Source: Desulfoferula mesophila (GTDB lineage Bacteria; Desulfobacterota; Desulfarculia; Desulfarculales; Desulfarculaceae). From it: 64,000 nucleotides of DNA. Shown here piece after piece: positions 1 to 8,787 of this stretch (its first letter is position 1; every line of letters begins with the position of its first letter). A program made the position numbers and the translations under genes. The stretch lies in NCBI RefSeq assembly GCF_037076455.1, contig NZ_AP028679.1, forward strand, positions 2,433,501-2,497,500. The letters are read 5' to 3'. The notes beneath the pieces are model-generated. The model worked only from the letters and a program-made list of their open reading frames with translations, did no database searches and was not told the DNA's origin.

Positions 1-552
1 GTTGCCGCAGCAGTAATCCAGGCCGGGCACAAAGGCGTAGCCGCCGTCCAGTTGGGCCATGACATCCATGGCGTTGAGCAGCTTTTCTGGCTGGTAGTAC
101 ACGTTGCAGCCCGCGAAGAAGACGGTTTCCGCCCGCGCCTGGGGCGAGGGAGTCATGATGCGGCGATACTCTTCCGTGGTTATCTGGATGCTGGCCAGCA
201 CCCGGTGCACCAGTTCCGGGTCCTTGGCATCCCAGGGGGGATACTCTACCAGGCCCGCCTCGAACATTTCCTTTGCGCATATTTCCAGAGTGCGCAAGGG
301 ATTGAGGCCCTCGGGGCACATTTTGCTTACGCATCTATAGCACTTCATGCAGGATTTTAGGCGCTCCCTCAGAATCGGGCTGTCCTCGCCCCGCATTAGG
401 AAGTCCAACACCGAGCGCTGCACCTCCTGCGGCTTGATTTGCGCCAAGCCAGTGTGAGCGACGATAGGGCACTTTTTGACGCAGAGCCCGCATGCTTTAC
501 AGTTATCAATGACTCGCTGTTTTTCCTGTTCGAAGAACTGGCCAAGGTTCAT
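1..552 (-). CDS. HdrD/GlpC-like iron-sulfur (CCG-domain) oxidoreductase subunit, partial
   Basis: The first 184 codons are visible and the gene runs off the left edge. Residues 18-29 form a ferredoxin-type 4Fe-4S motif (CKACGLCVKKCP). A second cluster motif at 68-80 (CMKCYRCVSKMCP) has four rather than three residues before its last Cys. Near the edge a GCN...YCCGN pattern matches the first half of a CCG domain, as in heterodisulfide reductase HdrD and the GlpC family. Such proteins pass electrons between cytoplasmic donors, quinones or disulfides; the partner cannot be named from this fragment. An AAAGGA ribosome site lies 8 nt before the ATG. It faces outward from the accessory region and is the only obviously metabolic gene at this end. 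Function within the family is inferred. Confidence 0.8.
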   Translation of the reverse strand, partial: MNLGQFFEQEKQRVIDNCKACGLCVKKCPIVAHTGLAQIKPQEVQRSVLDFLMRGEDSPILRERLKSCMKCYRCVSKMCPEGLNPLRTLEICAKEMFEAGLVEYPPWDAKDPELVHRVLASIQITTEEYRRIMTPSPQARAETVFFAGCNVYYQPEKLLNAMDVMAQLDGGYAFVPGLDYCCGN

Positions 553-1035
553 CTTTCGCGTCCTTTATGGGTCTGCTCGTGTGCTCAATTAGTGGCAGTA
601 ACTTTAGTTCTCAAGATTTTTTTGTCGCATAAAAAGACATATAGCAAAGTACTCTTGGCTGCCATTCTCATTATCTAACTTTCGCATTGCGAAACAGAAT
701 GTACATGGCCATCCCTACACCCAGTTGTGTGCTACGGTCTCTGCTAAGGATGGCGAAGGGATTGACCTGGCCTGAGGTGCTACCCGTTTCGGGTCCAGGT
801 GAGATGAGAGATTCCGAGGCTTTGAGGTGCTACCCGTTTCGGGTCCAGGTGAGATGAGAGATTCCCAGGTTTGCTTCTTTGGAGATGGAGGCCTGGGGGA
901 GGCCATGCAGGGGGCCGCACAACAATAGAATTACGAGCAAGTGGTGAGCGCTGCAGGGGTACACTGGCATTTTATGATTTAACTTATTGTTATAATTTAT
1001 AAATATGTTGAAGCGATTGATATGGGAGGATCATT
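553..1035. other. Intergenic stretch without a convincing gene
   Basis: AT-rich up to about 690, then a short GC-rich part carrying the tandem repeat at 773-865. The open frames here are short and contain the repeat itself, so I do not call them genes. The divergent arrangement means that promoters for the iron-sulfur gene (leftward) and possibly the transposase (rightward) should lie here. No clear -10/-35 pair stands out. Confidence 0.6.
773..865. repeat. Two tandem 43-bp direct repeats with hairpin core
   Basis: An identical 43-bp sequence occurs at 773-815 and 823-865, giving a 50-bp period with a 7-bp spacer. Each copy carries ACCCG-TTT-CGGGT, a short perfect hairpin. The copies are identical, so the duplication is recent or maintained. 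It lies about 170 bp upstream of the decayed IS5-type transposase. Whether it is a protein-binding site, an RNA hairpin or the footprint of a past insertion is not visible. Confidence 0.8.
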
Positions 1036-2078
1036 TTGGCTAATAGTTTCGACAAAAAGGGCGGCTTCGCCGATATGGCCGCCATCAAGCGTAAACGCAG
1101 CTAGACCACGCCTGAAAAGATCGATGAGATTATCGACTGGCGCACCATCCAGAAAATTCTGGACAGGAAGCTGGAAAGAAAAGCCAATGCAGTGGGCAAT
1201 CCGGTTTATCCCGCCCTAGGCATGTTTAAGGCCATGCTACTGCAGTCCTGGTATAGCCTTTCTGACCGAGAGTTATCGGAAAATCTGGAAGATCGCATTT
1301 CCTTCAGCCACTTCTGCGGATTTTCCCTGCATCATCAGGTCCCGGACAATTCCACCATTTGCCGTTTTCGCAATGAGATTCATCAGAAGGGTTTGGCCAA
1401 GCCTCTTCTGGACATGATCAACGCTCAGATAGAGGCCGGCGGGCTAGAGATCAAGGCGGGAGTCATCGTGGACTCCAGCTTGCTGGAGAGCGCTCGGCGG
1501 CCCAGGAAACAGCAGGATGTTTTCCCGGTCGATGAAGATGGCGATGCATCAGAATCCCAAACCAGCGGCGGCTACAATGTGGAGACCACTTACTCCGATG
1601 ATTCCGAGGCTGCCTGGACGGTCAAGGGCAAAAAGTTTTGTTATGGATACAAGGCCCATATCGCGGTGGATGCGGAGCATGGCTTTATTTTGGCTGGCCA
1701 CGCCACCCCGGCAAACCGGCCTGATTGTAAAGAGATGATGACTGTAGTCAGGGCTGTAGTCTGCAAGCAGGGGCTCCGGTCTTTGCGGAAAAGGGCTACA
1801 GCGGCCAGCAATATCGACATGAGCTGGAAGCTGCTGGGTATTTCGATGGGATCATGTATAAAGCCGCCCGCAACCGGCCCCTTTCCGAGCCCCAACGCCT
1901 GGTCATTCGAGCCATCAGCCGATTCCGCTGCAGAGCGGAGCGGGCCTTCGGCACACTGAAGAGAGATCATCGAATGGCCCGTGCGAGATATCTGGGGGCG
2001 GCCAAGGTAGGGCTGCAGCTACTCCTGGACGCAATGGCCTTCAACCTCAAGAAGGCAGTACGAATGGCTAATACATAA
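1036..2078 (+). pseudogene. IS5-family transposase, broken (amber codon plus frameshift)
   Basis: Reading from TTG at 1036 (GGGAGGA just upstream) gives an N-terminus, then an in-frame TAG at 1102-1104. The same frame continues through the typical IS5-family N-terminal region (SLSDRELSENLEDRISFSHF) and the first catalytic Asp (VIVDSSLLES). Between about 1750 and 1779 the frame shifts. The remainder (VFAEKGYSGQQY, then AERAFGTLKRDH with the catalytic Glu) continues in another frame to 2078. In the second DDE block the usual ADKGY is AEKGY, so the second catalytic Asp is replaced. Stop, frameshift and lost Asp together say the gene is dead. I could not define terminal inverted repeats. Confidence 0.85.
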
Positions 2079-2205
2079 GGAATGGTGCGCCTCAGGAGCG
2101 GCATCTACCCCAGAATGACCCCGGGCAAGTGGCAGTAAGGGCTATCCCAGATCAAAAACGGGGCCTAAAAAAGAGCGAAAATCTTTGATTGGCACGGCGG
2201 AGAGG

Positions 2206-2436
2206 TCAAAAATCAATGCCGGGAATTACGCAGCAGCCTCCAGTCTTACGGTCCCAGCCGTCATATTCTTCATAATTCTTGACCTGGAAGTAGCCGAAGC
2301 CACGTATCTCGACCCGATCTCCCTGGGCAAGAGCCTGCTCGATGGACTTGAAAATGGTGTTCACCGCACTTTCGGCGTTTTTGAGAGTGAGGTCTTCTTT
2401 CTCGGCAAGCATTCTGATCAGGTCGGATTTGTTCAT
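2206..2436 (-). CDS. Truncated HU/IHF-type DNA-binding protein
   Basis: The first ~50 residues are a clear IHF-beta/HU match: MNKSDLIRMLAEKEDL, a dimerisation helix, and GDRVEIRGFGYFQVK. After KTG the similarity ends and the protein stops at 76 residues, against about 90-95 in the family. The RNPxTG tip of the DNA-intercalating arm reads WDRKTG, so the intercalating Pro is absent. The final strand and helix (normally ending GKELKERV) are missing. A good AAGGGG ribosome site precedes the ATG. The broken IS5-type element ends within about 130 bp of its 3' end, so an insertion or deletion there is a likely cause. A full family member would bend DNA; this one probably dimerises but may bind DNA poorly. 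Confidence 0.75.
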   Translation of the reverse strand: MNKSDLIRMLAEKEDLTLKNAESAVNTIFKSIEQALAQGDRVEIRGFGYFQVKNYEEYDGWDRKTGGCCVIPGIDF

Positions 2437-2909
2437 GGATGGGTTAACCCCTTGAGGAATTTATATTTTAGCGTGATCGTAGGTGGTTGAGATATTCATG
2501 TCAAGCGGGTTGGCTTGCCTACCCAGGAACCCGGTCATTTCCCAGAGTATGAATCGCAGGATGCATTACAACTTGAGCCAGTAGCTTCTGATTTGGCCAG
2601 AGGTCTACAATTGGCGAAAACCAATACTTGCCCCATAGCCTTTGATGACAACACTTAAAGTAAGTTCCGTCCCGGGCTGACTATATAACGTCAGCGAAGA
2701 CTGTATTTAGTCCGAATGGCTAAATGGCAGTCAAGTTCGCTTTGTCGTATCCGGGCAAAAATCCTTCATATCACGCTAGTTAGCAAAATTACGTGCCGCC
2801 AGTAGGCTTGGTATATTTTTTGCGATTATCTAAGTGCATGATGAGGATCCATCTCTGCCTCTGCCTTGCTAATAATAGCAGGGACCCCTTACAGACAGGA
2901 TAGAACTAA
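2437..2909. other. Intergenic region upstream of the DUF1254 gene
   Basis: 473 bp without an open frame that looks coding on either strand. It separates divergently transcribed genes and should carry promoters for both. The composition is mixed and AT-rich near 2800-2840. No hairpin followed by a T-run, no tRNA and no repeats were seen. Confidence 0.5.
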
Positions 2910-4445
2910 ATGCGCAAGTTATTATATTTATTAATAATAACTGTTTTTGCGGCACTGCTTGCCCCAGGGCTTGCAAGTGCCCAGCAACTCACCGGCCCCC
3001 CGGCTAACCCCCAATACAAATTCTCAACACCACAAGCCCCGGGCATAGCCATACCGGACAAGGTCGAGACCCGTCTTGGCACCCTGCACTTCTTCGATGG
3101 TTTTCCAGACGAGGCGACCGCCAAGAAACTGTGGGACAACCTGGATTTCCAGCGTGCCGTTCAGGCCTATTTGCTAGCCATCCCTGCCGTGAGCCAAGCC
3201 GCCGACCGCAACGCCTGCCTTACCCTGGGGCCGGTGAACCGCACCGTGCCCATTTGGGAACAGCTAGTGGACTCGCGAACCACAGGGCTGACCTTCAATG
3301 ACAACACTGTTTACAGCTGGGCCTGGATTAACCTTAAGGATGGTCCGTTAGTTTTAGAACTCCCGCCCAAGGTGCTAGGCGCTGTTCAGGACATGTGGTT
3401 CCGCTGGGTGGTCGATCTAGGTCTCACCGGCCCCGACAAGGGCAAGGGGGGAAAGTACCTGCTGCTGCCGCCAGGCTACAAGGGCGAGATCCCTCCCGGT
3501 TACTACGTAGTAAAGTCTCCAACCTTCAATGCATGGATACCTTGGCGTAGCTTCCTCGTGAATGGTGACCCGAAGCCGGGTGTCGACATGGTCAAAAAGT
3601 ACACCAAGATTTACCCGCTCGCGGATGCCGCTAAGCCGGCGCCAAAACTCAACTACGTGGATATTTCGGGCAAGCCCTTCAACATCGTCAATCCGGCCGA
3701 TTATCGCTTCTGGGAGTTACTCAACCAGGTGGTGCAAGAGGAACCGGCAGAATCCCTCGACCAGATCCGGATGGGATATTTTGCTGCGGTCGGTATCCAG
3801 AAAGGCAAGCCTTTCGCCCCGGACGAGCGGATGAAAAAAATCCTCACCGAGGCGGCTGCCGTTGGTGATGCGACTGCGAGGACGATAGCCTTCCACCCAA
3901 GGGAGCCTGAGACCTTCTATTACAAAAACAGTGCGTGGCAGCTCCCGTTTGTCGGAGGGTACTTATTCCAATGGCGTCCCGGCGTATTGAATCTGGACGC
4001 CTATAGCTACTACTACTGGCTGGCGACCGGTGTAACCCCAGCCATGGAAGCAAAGATGATTGGCAGGGGCTCTCAGTACGCCTGGGCCGCTCGCGACTCC
4101 CAGGGCAGACCGCTTGACGGTGGTAAAAATTATAAGCTGCACCTGCCGCCCAACATCCCGGTCAAGGAATTCTGGTCGGTGATTCTCTACAGCAACCAGA
4201 CTCGCTCCATGATCCAGACCGACCATCGATTCCCGAGTCTAAGTAGTCAAAACAAAGGAACCCAGATTAATCCTGACGGTTCGGTGGATATTTACTTCGG
4301 GCCGAAGCCGCCAGCGGGGAAGAAAAGCAACTGGGTGCAGACTATCCCAGGCAAGGGCTGGAATACCCTTCTGCGCCTATACAGCCCGCTGGAGCCATGG
4401 TTCCACAAGACCTGGCGACCTGGTGAAATCGAATTGGTTAAATAA
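2910..4445 (+). CDS. Exported DUF1254/DUF1214 domain protein
   Basis: 511 residues with an N-terminal signal peptide: basic MRK, a hydrophobic run, and a likely signal peptidase I site after LASA near residue 24. The N-terminal half matches DUF1254 (an early DFQRAVQAYL stretch, then NRTVPIWEQLVDSRTTGLTFNDNTVYSW). The C-terminal part matches DUF1214 (HLPPNIPVKEFWSVILYSNQ; DGSVDIYFGPKPP; WNTLLRLYSPLEPWF). Members are periplasmic and of unknown biochemistry. An AGGA site lies about 9 nt before the ATG. The following genes on the same strand are also exported, so they may form one envelope-related unit, although the 118-bp gap could hold a separate promoter. The family call is firm; the function is unknown. 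Confidence 0.88.
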   Translation: MRKLLYLLIITVFAALLAPGLASAQQLTGPPANPQYKFSTPQAPGIAIPDKVETRLGTLHFFDGFPDEATAKKLWDNLDFQRAVQAYLLAIPAVSQAADRNACLTLGPVNRTVPIWEQLVDSRTTGLTFNDNTVYSWAWINLKDGPLVLELPPKVLGAVQDMWFRWVVDLGLTGPDKGKGGKYLLLPPGYKGEIPPGYYVVKSPTFNAWIPWRSFLVNGDPKPGVDMVKKYTKIYPLADAAKPAPKLNYVDISGKPFNIVNPADYRFWELLNQVVQEEPAESLDQIRMGYFAAVGIQKGKPFAPDERMKKILTEAAAVGDATARTIAFHPREPETFYYKNSAWQLPFVGGYLFQWRPGVLNLDAYSYYYWLATGVTPAMEAKMIGRGSQYAWAARDSQGRPLDGGKNYKLHLPPNIPVKEFWSVILYSNQTRSMIQTDHRFPSLSSQNKGTQINPDGSVDIYFGPKPPAGKKSNWVQTIPGKGWNTLLRLYSPLEPWFHKTWRPGEIELVK

Positions 4446-4563
4446 ATGGTATGAACCTGGTAATTGATCAGCGGGAGAGAGCCCAGTCAAAAGGCCCCAA
4501 CCTTCTGGATCGGTTCGCCCGCATACTTTTCAACCACAACTTCAACTGGGGATAACGGGATCA

Positions 4564-5229
4564 ATGGCAATGCAACTAATGAGGAAAAAATCCATCGGTA
4601 TTAGTCTGATGGTGCTGGGGGTTATCGCCGTGTTTGCCGTTTCGGGCTGCGCCGGAAACGGCGGTGTGTCCACCATGACCGACACCACCAAAGGCGGCAT
4701 AATCGGCGGAGCCGGCGGGGCGGCCATCGGAGCCATCATCGACCATTCCAACCCGTGGGCCGGTGCCTTGATCGGGGCCGCCGGCGGAGCGCTCACCGGT
4801 GCCGTGGTGGGGCATTTCATGGACGACCGCAAGAAGGACCTGGAAAAAGCCCTGGCGCCCCAGATCAATGCCGGAGAGGCTTCGGTGCAGATTCTGGCCG
4901 ACAACGCCCTGCTGGTGACGGAGACCGGCTCCACGGCGTTCGCCCCCGGCTCGGCGGTGGTCAATTCCGGTTTCATACCCACGCTGCAGACGATCGCCAA
5001 CGTGGTCAGCACCTACGGCAAGACGACGATCGTGGTGATCGGCCATCCCGACAGCACCGGTACCCAGGCTCAGAGGCAGACGCTGGCCAACCAGCGGGCC
5101 GAGGCGATCCGGACCATGCTGCTGGGGATGGGGGTTGCGCCCGTGCTGGTGACGGCTTCCGGCAATCCCAACAGCCGCTACATGGATGGCAGGGCCGAGG
5201 TGGTTATCCATCCCGTGGTCTCCTCCTGA
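4564..5229 (+). CDS. Glycine-zipper OmpA-family lipoprotein
   Basis: 221 residues. The N-terminus is a lipoprotein signal with the lipobox VSGC; Cys29 would be acylated. Residues ~44-85 are very rich in Gly/Ala (GGIIGGAGGAAIGAII, then ALIGAAGGALTGAVVG), a glycine-zipper segment typical of YiaD-like proteins that insert in or line the outer membrane. The C-terminal ~110 residues are OmpA-like (GHPDSTGTQAQRQTLANQRA), which in family members binds peptidoglycan. No basic charge is visible after the lipobox. Predicted to be an outer-membrane lipoprotein facing the periplasm. Shorter starts at 4570 and 4579 are possible. It lies between two other exported proteins. Confidence 0.87.
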   Translation: MAMQLMRKKSIGISLMVLGVIAVFAVSGCAGNGGVSTMTDTTKGGIIGGAGGAAIGAIIDHSNPWAGALIGAAGGALTGAVVGHFMDDRKKDLEKALAPQINAGEASVQILADNALLVTETGSTAFAPGSAVVNSGFIPTLQTIANVVSTYGKTTIVVIGHPDSTGTQAQRQTLANQRAEAIRTMLLGMGVAPVLVTASGNPNSRYMDGRAEVVIHPVVSS

Positions 5230-5470
5230 TACGCACGAACGGTTGAGCGTTTTTACAGGGCGGCATCGGCGAAATCCGACTCCCGGCTTTTTTGTAGCCG
5301 ACGAAATCGGAAATCTGATATGCGGTGCCGGATCGTTCTCTTAATGTTTGTTGTCAAGGTCCCTAGTTGTAACTTGGAGTTGATCTCTCTTGAGTTTCAT
5401 AGGTTTTGACAACGTAACATCTCATTTTAGGCAACGAAGATGGTCATCTCAAAAGCGGAGGGCTAATTCG

Positions 5471-6280
5471 ATGGAGAAGGTTATGACAAGATTGGCAAAA
5501 GCATGGATGGCCATTATGGTTGCTGTGATGTGTACCATGATGGTCGGACTTTACACGCCATCAGGGGCACGAGCTGATGCGCAAGATGCCAAAAAAATCC
5601 TTAAATCCATGTCTGATTACTTAGCGGCGCAGAAGAAAATTTCTTTTGCCTATGACAGCATTTTGGAAGTCGTCACGACAGATCACCAGAAAATCGCCCT
5701 GGCCGCTTCTGGCACGGTTACCCTGAACCGGCCGGATAAAATTATTGCTACCCGCATAGGCGGTTTTGGCAATATTGCAATGTTTTTTGACGGGAAGGTG
5801 CTAACTCTCTTAGGTAAAAACCTTAATGCCTATGCGCAGATAAAGGCACCTGGGACAATTGACCACCTCATCACGGAAATGAGGGACAAATACAACAGAC
5901 CCCTACCGGCCGCCGATCTGCTGACCTCAAATGCCTATGATTACCTGATGGTTGATGTGACCGATATCAAGGATCTCGGCAGCGGAGTAATCGGTGGAGT
6001 GGAGAGCGATCATTTCGCATTTCGCGCCAAAGAGGTCGATTGGCAAATCTGGATCGCCCGGGGGAAGAGCCCTTATCCTACTCGATTTTCCATCACCTCG
6101 AAACTCATTGTCGGTGGGCCGCAATACAGCATCCAGATCCGCGACTGGAAGGCTGGTGACGCAGTCAAGGCAACCGATTTCAGCTTTAAGAACTCCACAA
6201 ACGCCAAAAAGGTTGACCTGAAGGATATTGGTGAACTAAGCGATTTGCCAAGTAATTTTACAAAGGGAGGTGCAAAATGA
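5471..6280 (+). CDS. Exported DUF2092 domain protein
   Basis: 269 residues from the ATG at 5471. This start is preferred over 5390 because a GCGGAGGG ribosome site lies 8 nt upstream and the protein then begins with a normal signal peptide ending near ARA (residue ~36). The mature part matches DUF2092 (MSDYLAAQKKISFAYDS; TVTLNRPDKI; FFDGKVLTLLGKNLNAYAQI; DHFAFRAKEVDWQIWI). It has the look of a beta-rich LolA/LolB-like periplasmic protein. The resemblance is inferred from the pattern and the function is unknown. Its stop overlaps the next gene by 4 nt (ATGA), so the two are almost certainly translated together. Confidence 0.85.
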   Translation: MEKVMTRLAKAWMAIMVAVMCTMMVGLYTPSGARADAQDAKKILKSMSDYLAAQKKISFAYDSILEVVTTDHQKIALAASGTVTLNRPDKIIATRIGGFGNIAMFFDGKVLTLLGKNLNAYAQIKAPGTIDHLITEMRDKYNRPLPAADLLTSNAYDYLMVDVTDIKDLGSGVIGGVESDHFAFRAKEVDWQIWIARGKSPYPTRFSITSKLIVGGPQYSIQIRDWKAGDAVKATDFSFKNSTNAKKVDLKDIGELSDLPSNFTKGGAK

Positions 6281-6477
6281 GCGCATTGAAAAAAATTGTG
6301 GTTCTGCTGATAGTCGGAGTCACGTGCCTAGTCGGTTTGGAGCTTGGAGAACAACTTTCGATTCCTGGTGCTAAGACCTTTGTCTCATCCGCACAGGCAA
6401 TAGTCGGTCGTCCCCTGACGCCTGTGAGCTATGCCGGGGTAGCGCGGCGCTCAGTGAGACGGGGATTATACTACTAA
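6277..6477 (+). CDS. Small exported protein coupled to DUF2092
   Basis: 66 residues. It has an N-terminal hydrophobic export signal (KKIVVLLIVGVTCLVGL) and probable cleavage after SAQA near residue 41. This leaves a short basic tail with VGRPLTPVSYAGVARRSVRR. I recognise this tail as recurring in small proteins next to DUF2092 genes, though I cannot name a characterised member. The start overlaps the upstream stop by 4 nt and GGGAGG sits just before it. Low-complexity Arg and Tyr at the end may contact membrane or nucleic acid; this is speculation. Confidence 0.75.
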   Translation: MSALKKIVVLLIVGVTCLVGLELGEQLSIPGAKTFVSSAQAIVGRPLTPVSYAGVARRSVRRGLYY

Positions 6478-6488
6478 GCAGTCGGGAA

Positions 6489-6713
6489 TCAGCGGGCGTC
6501 AGCAGTTTTCAAGATAGCTTGGCGCAGCGCTTCTTCGTCCAAACCCAGCACGTTAGCACAGAGCTGGAAGGTGAGTTTAGCATCGGAGCCGTTGAGCCAA
6601 GCCAGAGCTCCTTCACTGTGCTCTGGATGCAGTAGGTCTTGGGTGGCCCTTAAGATCATACGACCGGCGAGCTCTTTGATAGCTTCGGTGCTATTTGAGT
6701 GGACGGGTGGCAT
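6489..6713 (-). CDS. Small hypothetical protein
   Basis: 74 residues, convergent with the preceding gene with an 11-bp gap. The C-terminal half (EGALAWLNGSDAKLTFQLCANVLGLDEEALRQAI) follows the pattern of small proteins in which an 'ALxWL' segment precedes a 'CxxLGLDxExLR' helix. These are often found in phages and genomic islands. The pattern match is from memory and no function is known. No good ribosome site is visible, so the true start may differ. Confidence 0.5.
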   Translation of the reverse strand: MPPVHSNSTEAIKELAGRMILRATQDLLHPEHSEGALAWLNGSDAKLTFQLCANVLGLDEEALRQAILKTADAR

Positions 6714-6800
6714 GGATAAATTCTAAAGGTGAGTTGAGTTTTGGTCAATATATGGGGGGTCGATCTTCCCCGCTACTTATCTGCCCTAGTCGAGAATAGC

Positions 6801-8006
6801 GTTGACAGGTTAGGGACCTAGAGGAAGGAGTCATGGCCTTCCGGTTAAGATGGTTTTAGCAAAAGGACCACTTAGCCATAGGAGGAAGGACCATGACTCA
6901 AGCTCAGTATATCATCCACCGGAAGCTCAACATTCTGGAGTTGGGCCAGACCCTGGGCAACATTTCCGAGGCCTGCCGCTAGCTGGGGGTCAGCCGCCAG
7001 CACTATTACGACATCAAACAAGCCATTGAGGATGAAGGTCTGGAAGGGCTCTTGGAGAAGAGCCGCCGGATGCCCAGAATCGGCAATCGCGTGGCTCCCG
7101 AGATAGAGCAGAAGGTGCTTGATTACTCCTTACAGTTTCCCACCCACGGCCAGACCCGGGTGGCCAACGAGCTGAAAAAGGCGGGTATACAGATCAGTGC
7201 CGGAGGCATCCGCAGCATCTGGCAGCGCCATGATCTCACGGTCAGGTCCCAGCGCCTGAAGCGCCTGGAGAAATGGGCGGCGGAAAACACCGAGGTGCTC
7301 ACCGAGTCCCAGGTACAGGCCCTGGAGGCGGCCAAGGAGGAGAAGGAATCCTATGGTGAGGTGGAGAGCCCTCATCCCGGCTTTCTCCTGGCCCAGGATA
7401 CCTGCTACGTGGGCACCATCAAGGGCATTGGCCGCATCTACCAGCAGACGGCCATTGACACCCACAGCAATGTGGGCTTTGCCAAGGTCTATCGGGAGAA
7501 GACGGCCCTGACCGCCGCGGATCTGCTCAACGACAAGGTGCTCCCCTTTTTCGACGGCCACAGCATCAGGGTGCATCGGGTGCTCACCGACAACGGCCCG
7601 GAACTATGCGGTCGCCAGGACAGCCACCCCTATGAGCTTTTCCTGCACCTTAACGAAATCGAGCACACCCGAACTAGGGTCAGGCGTCCCCAGACCAACG
7701 GAGCGGTGGAGCGGCTCCATCAGACCATCCAGGATGAGTATTACCAGGTGGCCTTCCGGAAGAAGCTCTATCACACCATCGAAGAAATCCAGGCCGACCT
7801 GTACGCCTTTATGGAGCAGTACAACACCGAGCGCACCAACCAGGGCCGATACTGCCAGGGGCGCACCCCTTTACAGGCTTTCATGGATGGCCTGAATCTT
7901 TACCAAAGGCATGTCTATGAAGGGCTAGAAACCGACGAGGCAGCGTAGTAACCTAAACCATCTGCCGGAAGGCCAATCTGTAAACGCAATTAGTGACTAG
8001 GACAAC
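6801..8006 (+). mobile_element. IS481-family insertion sequence
   Basis: About 1.2 kb around an IS481-type transposase. Left (around 6831-6858, TGGCCTTCCGG..GATGGTTTT) and right (around 7953-7976, AAACCATC.GCCGGAAGGCCA) internal segments are inverted copies. The outermost ends (GTTGACAGG at 6801; GACAAC to 8006) are only partly matched, so the exact ends are uncertain by several bases. I see no convincing target duplication. Confidence 0.65.
6893..7948 (+). pseudogene. IS481-family transposase interrupted by one in-frame TAG
   Basis: ATG at 6893 follows GGAGGAAGGA. Twenty-nine codons read as an N-terminal helix-turn-helix (ELGQTLGNISEACR), then TAG at 6980-6982. The same frame continues without further damage (LGVSRQHYYDIKQ) to 7948, 351 codons in all. 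The catalytic rve domain is intact: Asp in AQDTCYVG, Asp in VLTDNGPEL, Glu in NGAVERLHQTI. The TAG sits where an Arg or Gln is expected inside the HTH. A later ATG at 7052 could give a 298-residue protein lacking the HTH. Simple decay is the default reading; amber readthrough is the alternative. Confidence 0.85.
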
Positions 8007-8266
8007 TTATCCCTTGGTTACAGGGTTTTCGCCCCTCTAAGCTTGCCGATGATCTGCTCGGCTGAATAGTGCTTCCTGGCTATCATCAACCTACATCTCT
8101 AGCTCCAAATCTTAGCCTAAAAGCTGGACCACTCTAAGGCGGGCAAGTCACTGGCACCAAAGTATTTTTTTAGAAGGGACCAAGATTAAATTTGGTGTGC
8201 GTTAGACATTAATACGATGGCATGTTATTTTTAGAAGATACACTTATAGCAACTTTGGGAAGAATC

Positions 8267-8719
8267 ATGAGGCCTACGAAGTACCTAGTGGTTTTGGTTT
8301 GTATTTTGCTGCAATCATTGTGTTTTGCAGGGAATACCTTGGCTGTTCCAAAATTTAGAGTGCTTTTGTAAGTAACCGGAGACACTAAGTATAAAGGAAA
8401 ATTTGTCAGCAGCATTGAATCCGAATTAAAATCATTGGGAAACGTAGATATCGTTGAAAACGGTTATGACTATGCCATGTTATTAACCCTCAAAGGATAT
8501 GTGTTTAAGGATTCGAAAAAACGTACAGGTTGGGCTATTAGATATGTGTTTTGCGCACTCAAAATAAGTCGTAAATGCAACCTGTTATATATAGACCGAG
8601 TGTATAGTGATGTACTATTTGCAGATGTTGGTGAACTCGAAAATGCAGCCAAAGAAATAGTTCATAAACTTGATAAGGATATATTGAAAATAATGGAAAA
8701 GAGAAAGCGAGCTTATTGA
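8267..8719 (+). pseudogene. Secreted small protein gene with in-frame TAA
   Basis: ATG at 8267 (GGGA upstream) begins a clear signal peptide (basic RPTK, hydrophobic core, ending FAGNTLA). After 34 codons a TAA at 8369-8371 interrupts the frame, which then continues uninterrupted to 8719. The combined product would be 149 residues plus the stop. The second part starts VTGDTKYKGKFVSSIESELKSLGNVDIV and resembles small periplasmic lipoprotein-like proteins, but I do not recognise the family. It is markedly AT-rich compared with the core genes, suggesting horizontal origin. One base change would restore it, so a sequencing error is possible. An internal start at 8435 would lack the export signal. 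Confidence 0.6.
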
Positions 8720-8787
8720 GTTTGAATATTTAAAAGCCCCATTCCGCACGAACACAGGAATGCGGCTATGCGATATCATTCTAACCC

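Noticed and set aside
715-906. 63-codon minus-strand frame over the tandem repeat
   Set aside because: It consists largely of the repeat read twice, lacks a ribosome site and has no recognisable pattern.
1036-2200. Complete IS5 element with terminal repeats
   Set aside because: I could not find a convincing pair of inverted ends; only a weak match between about 960 and 2105 was seen, so only the pseudogene is annotated.
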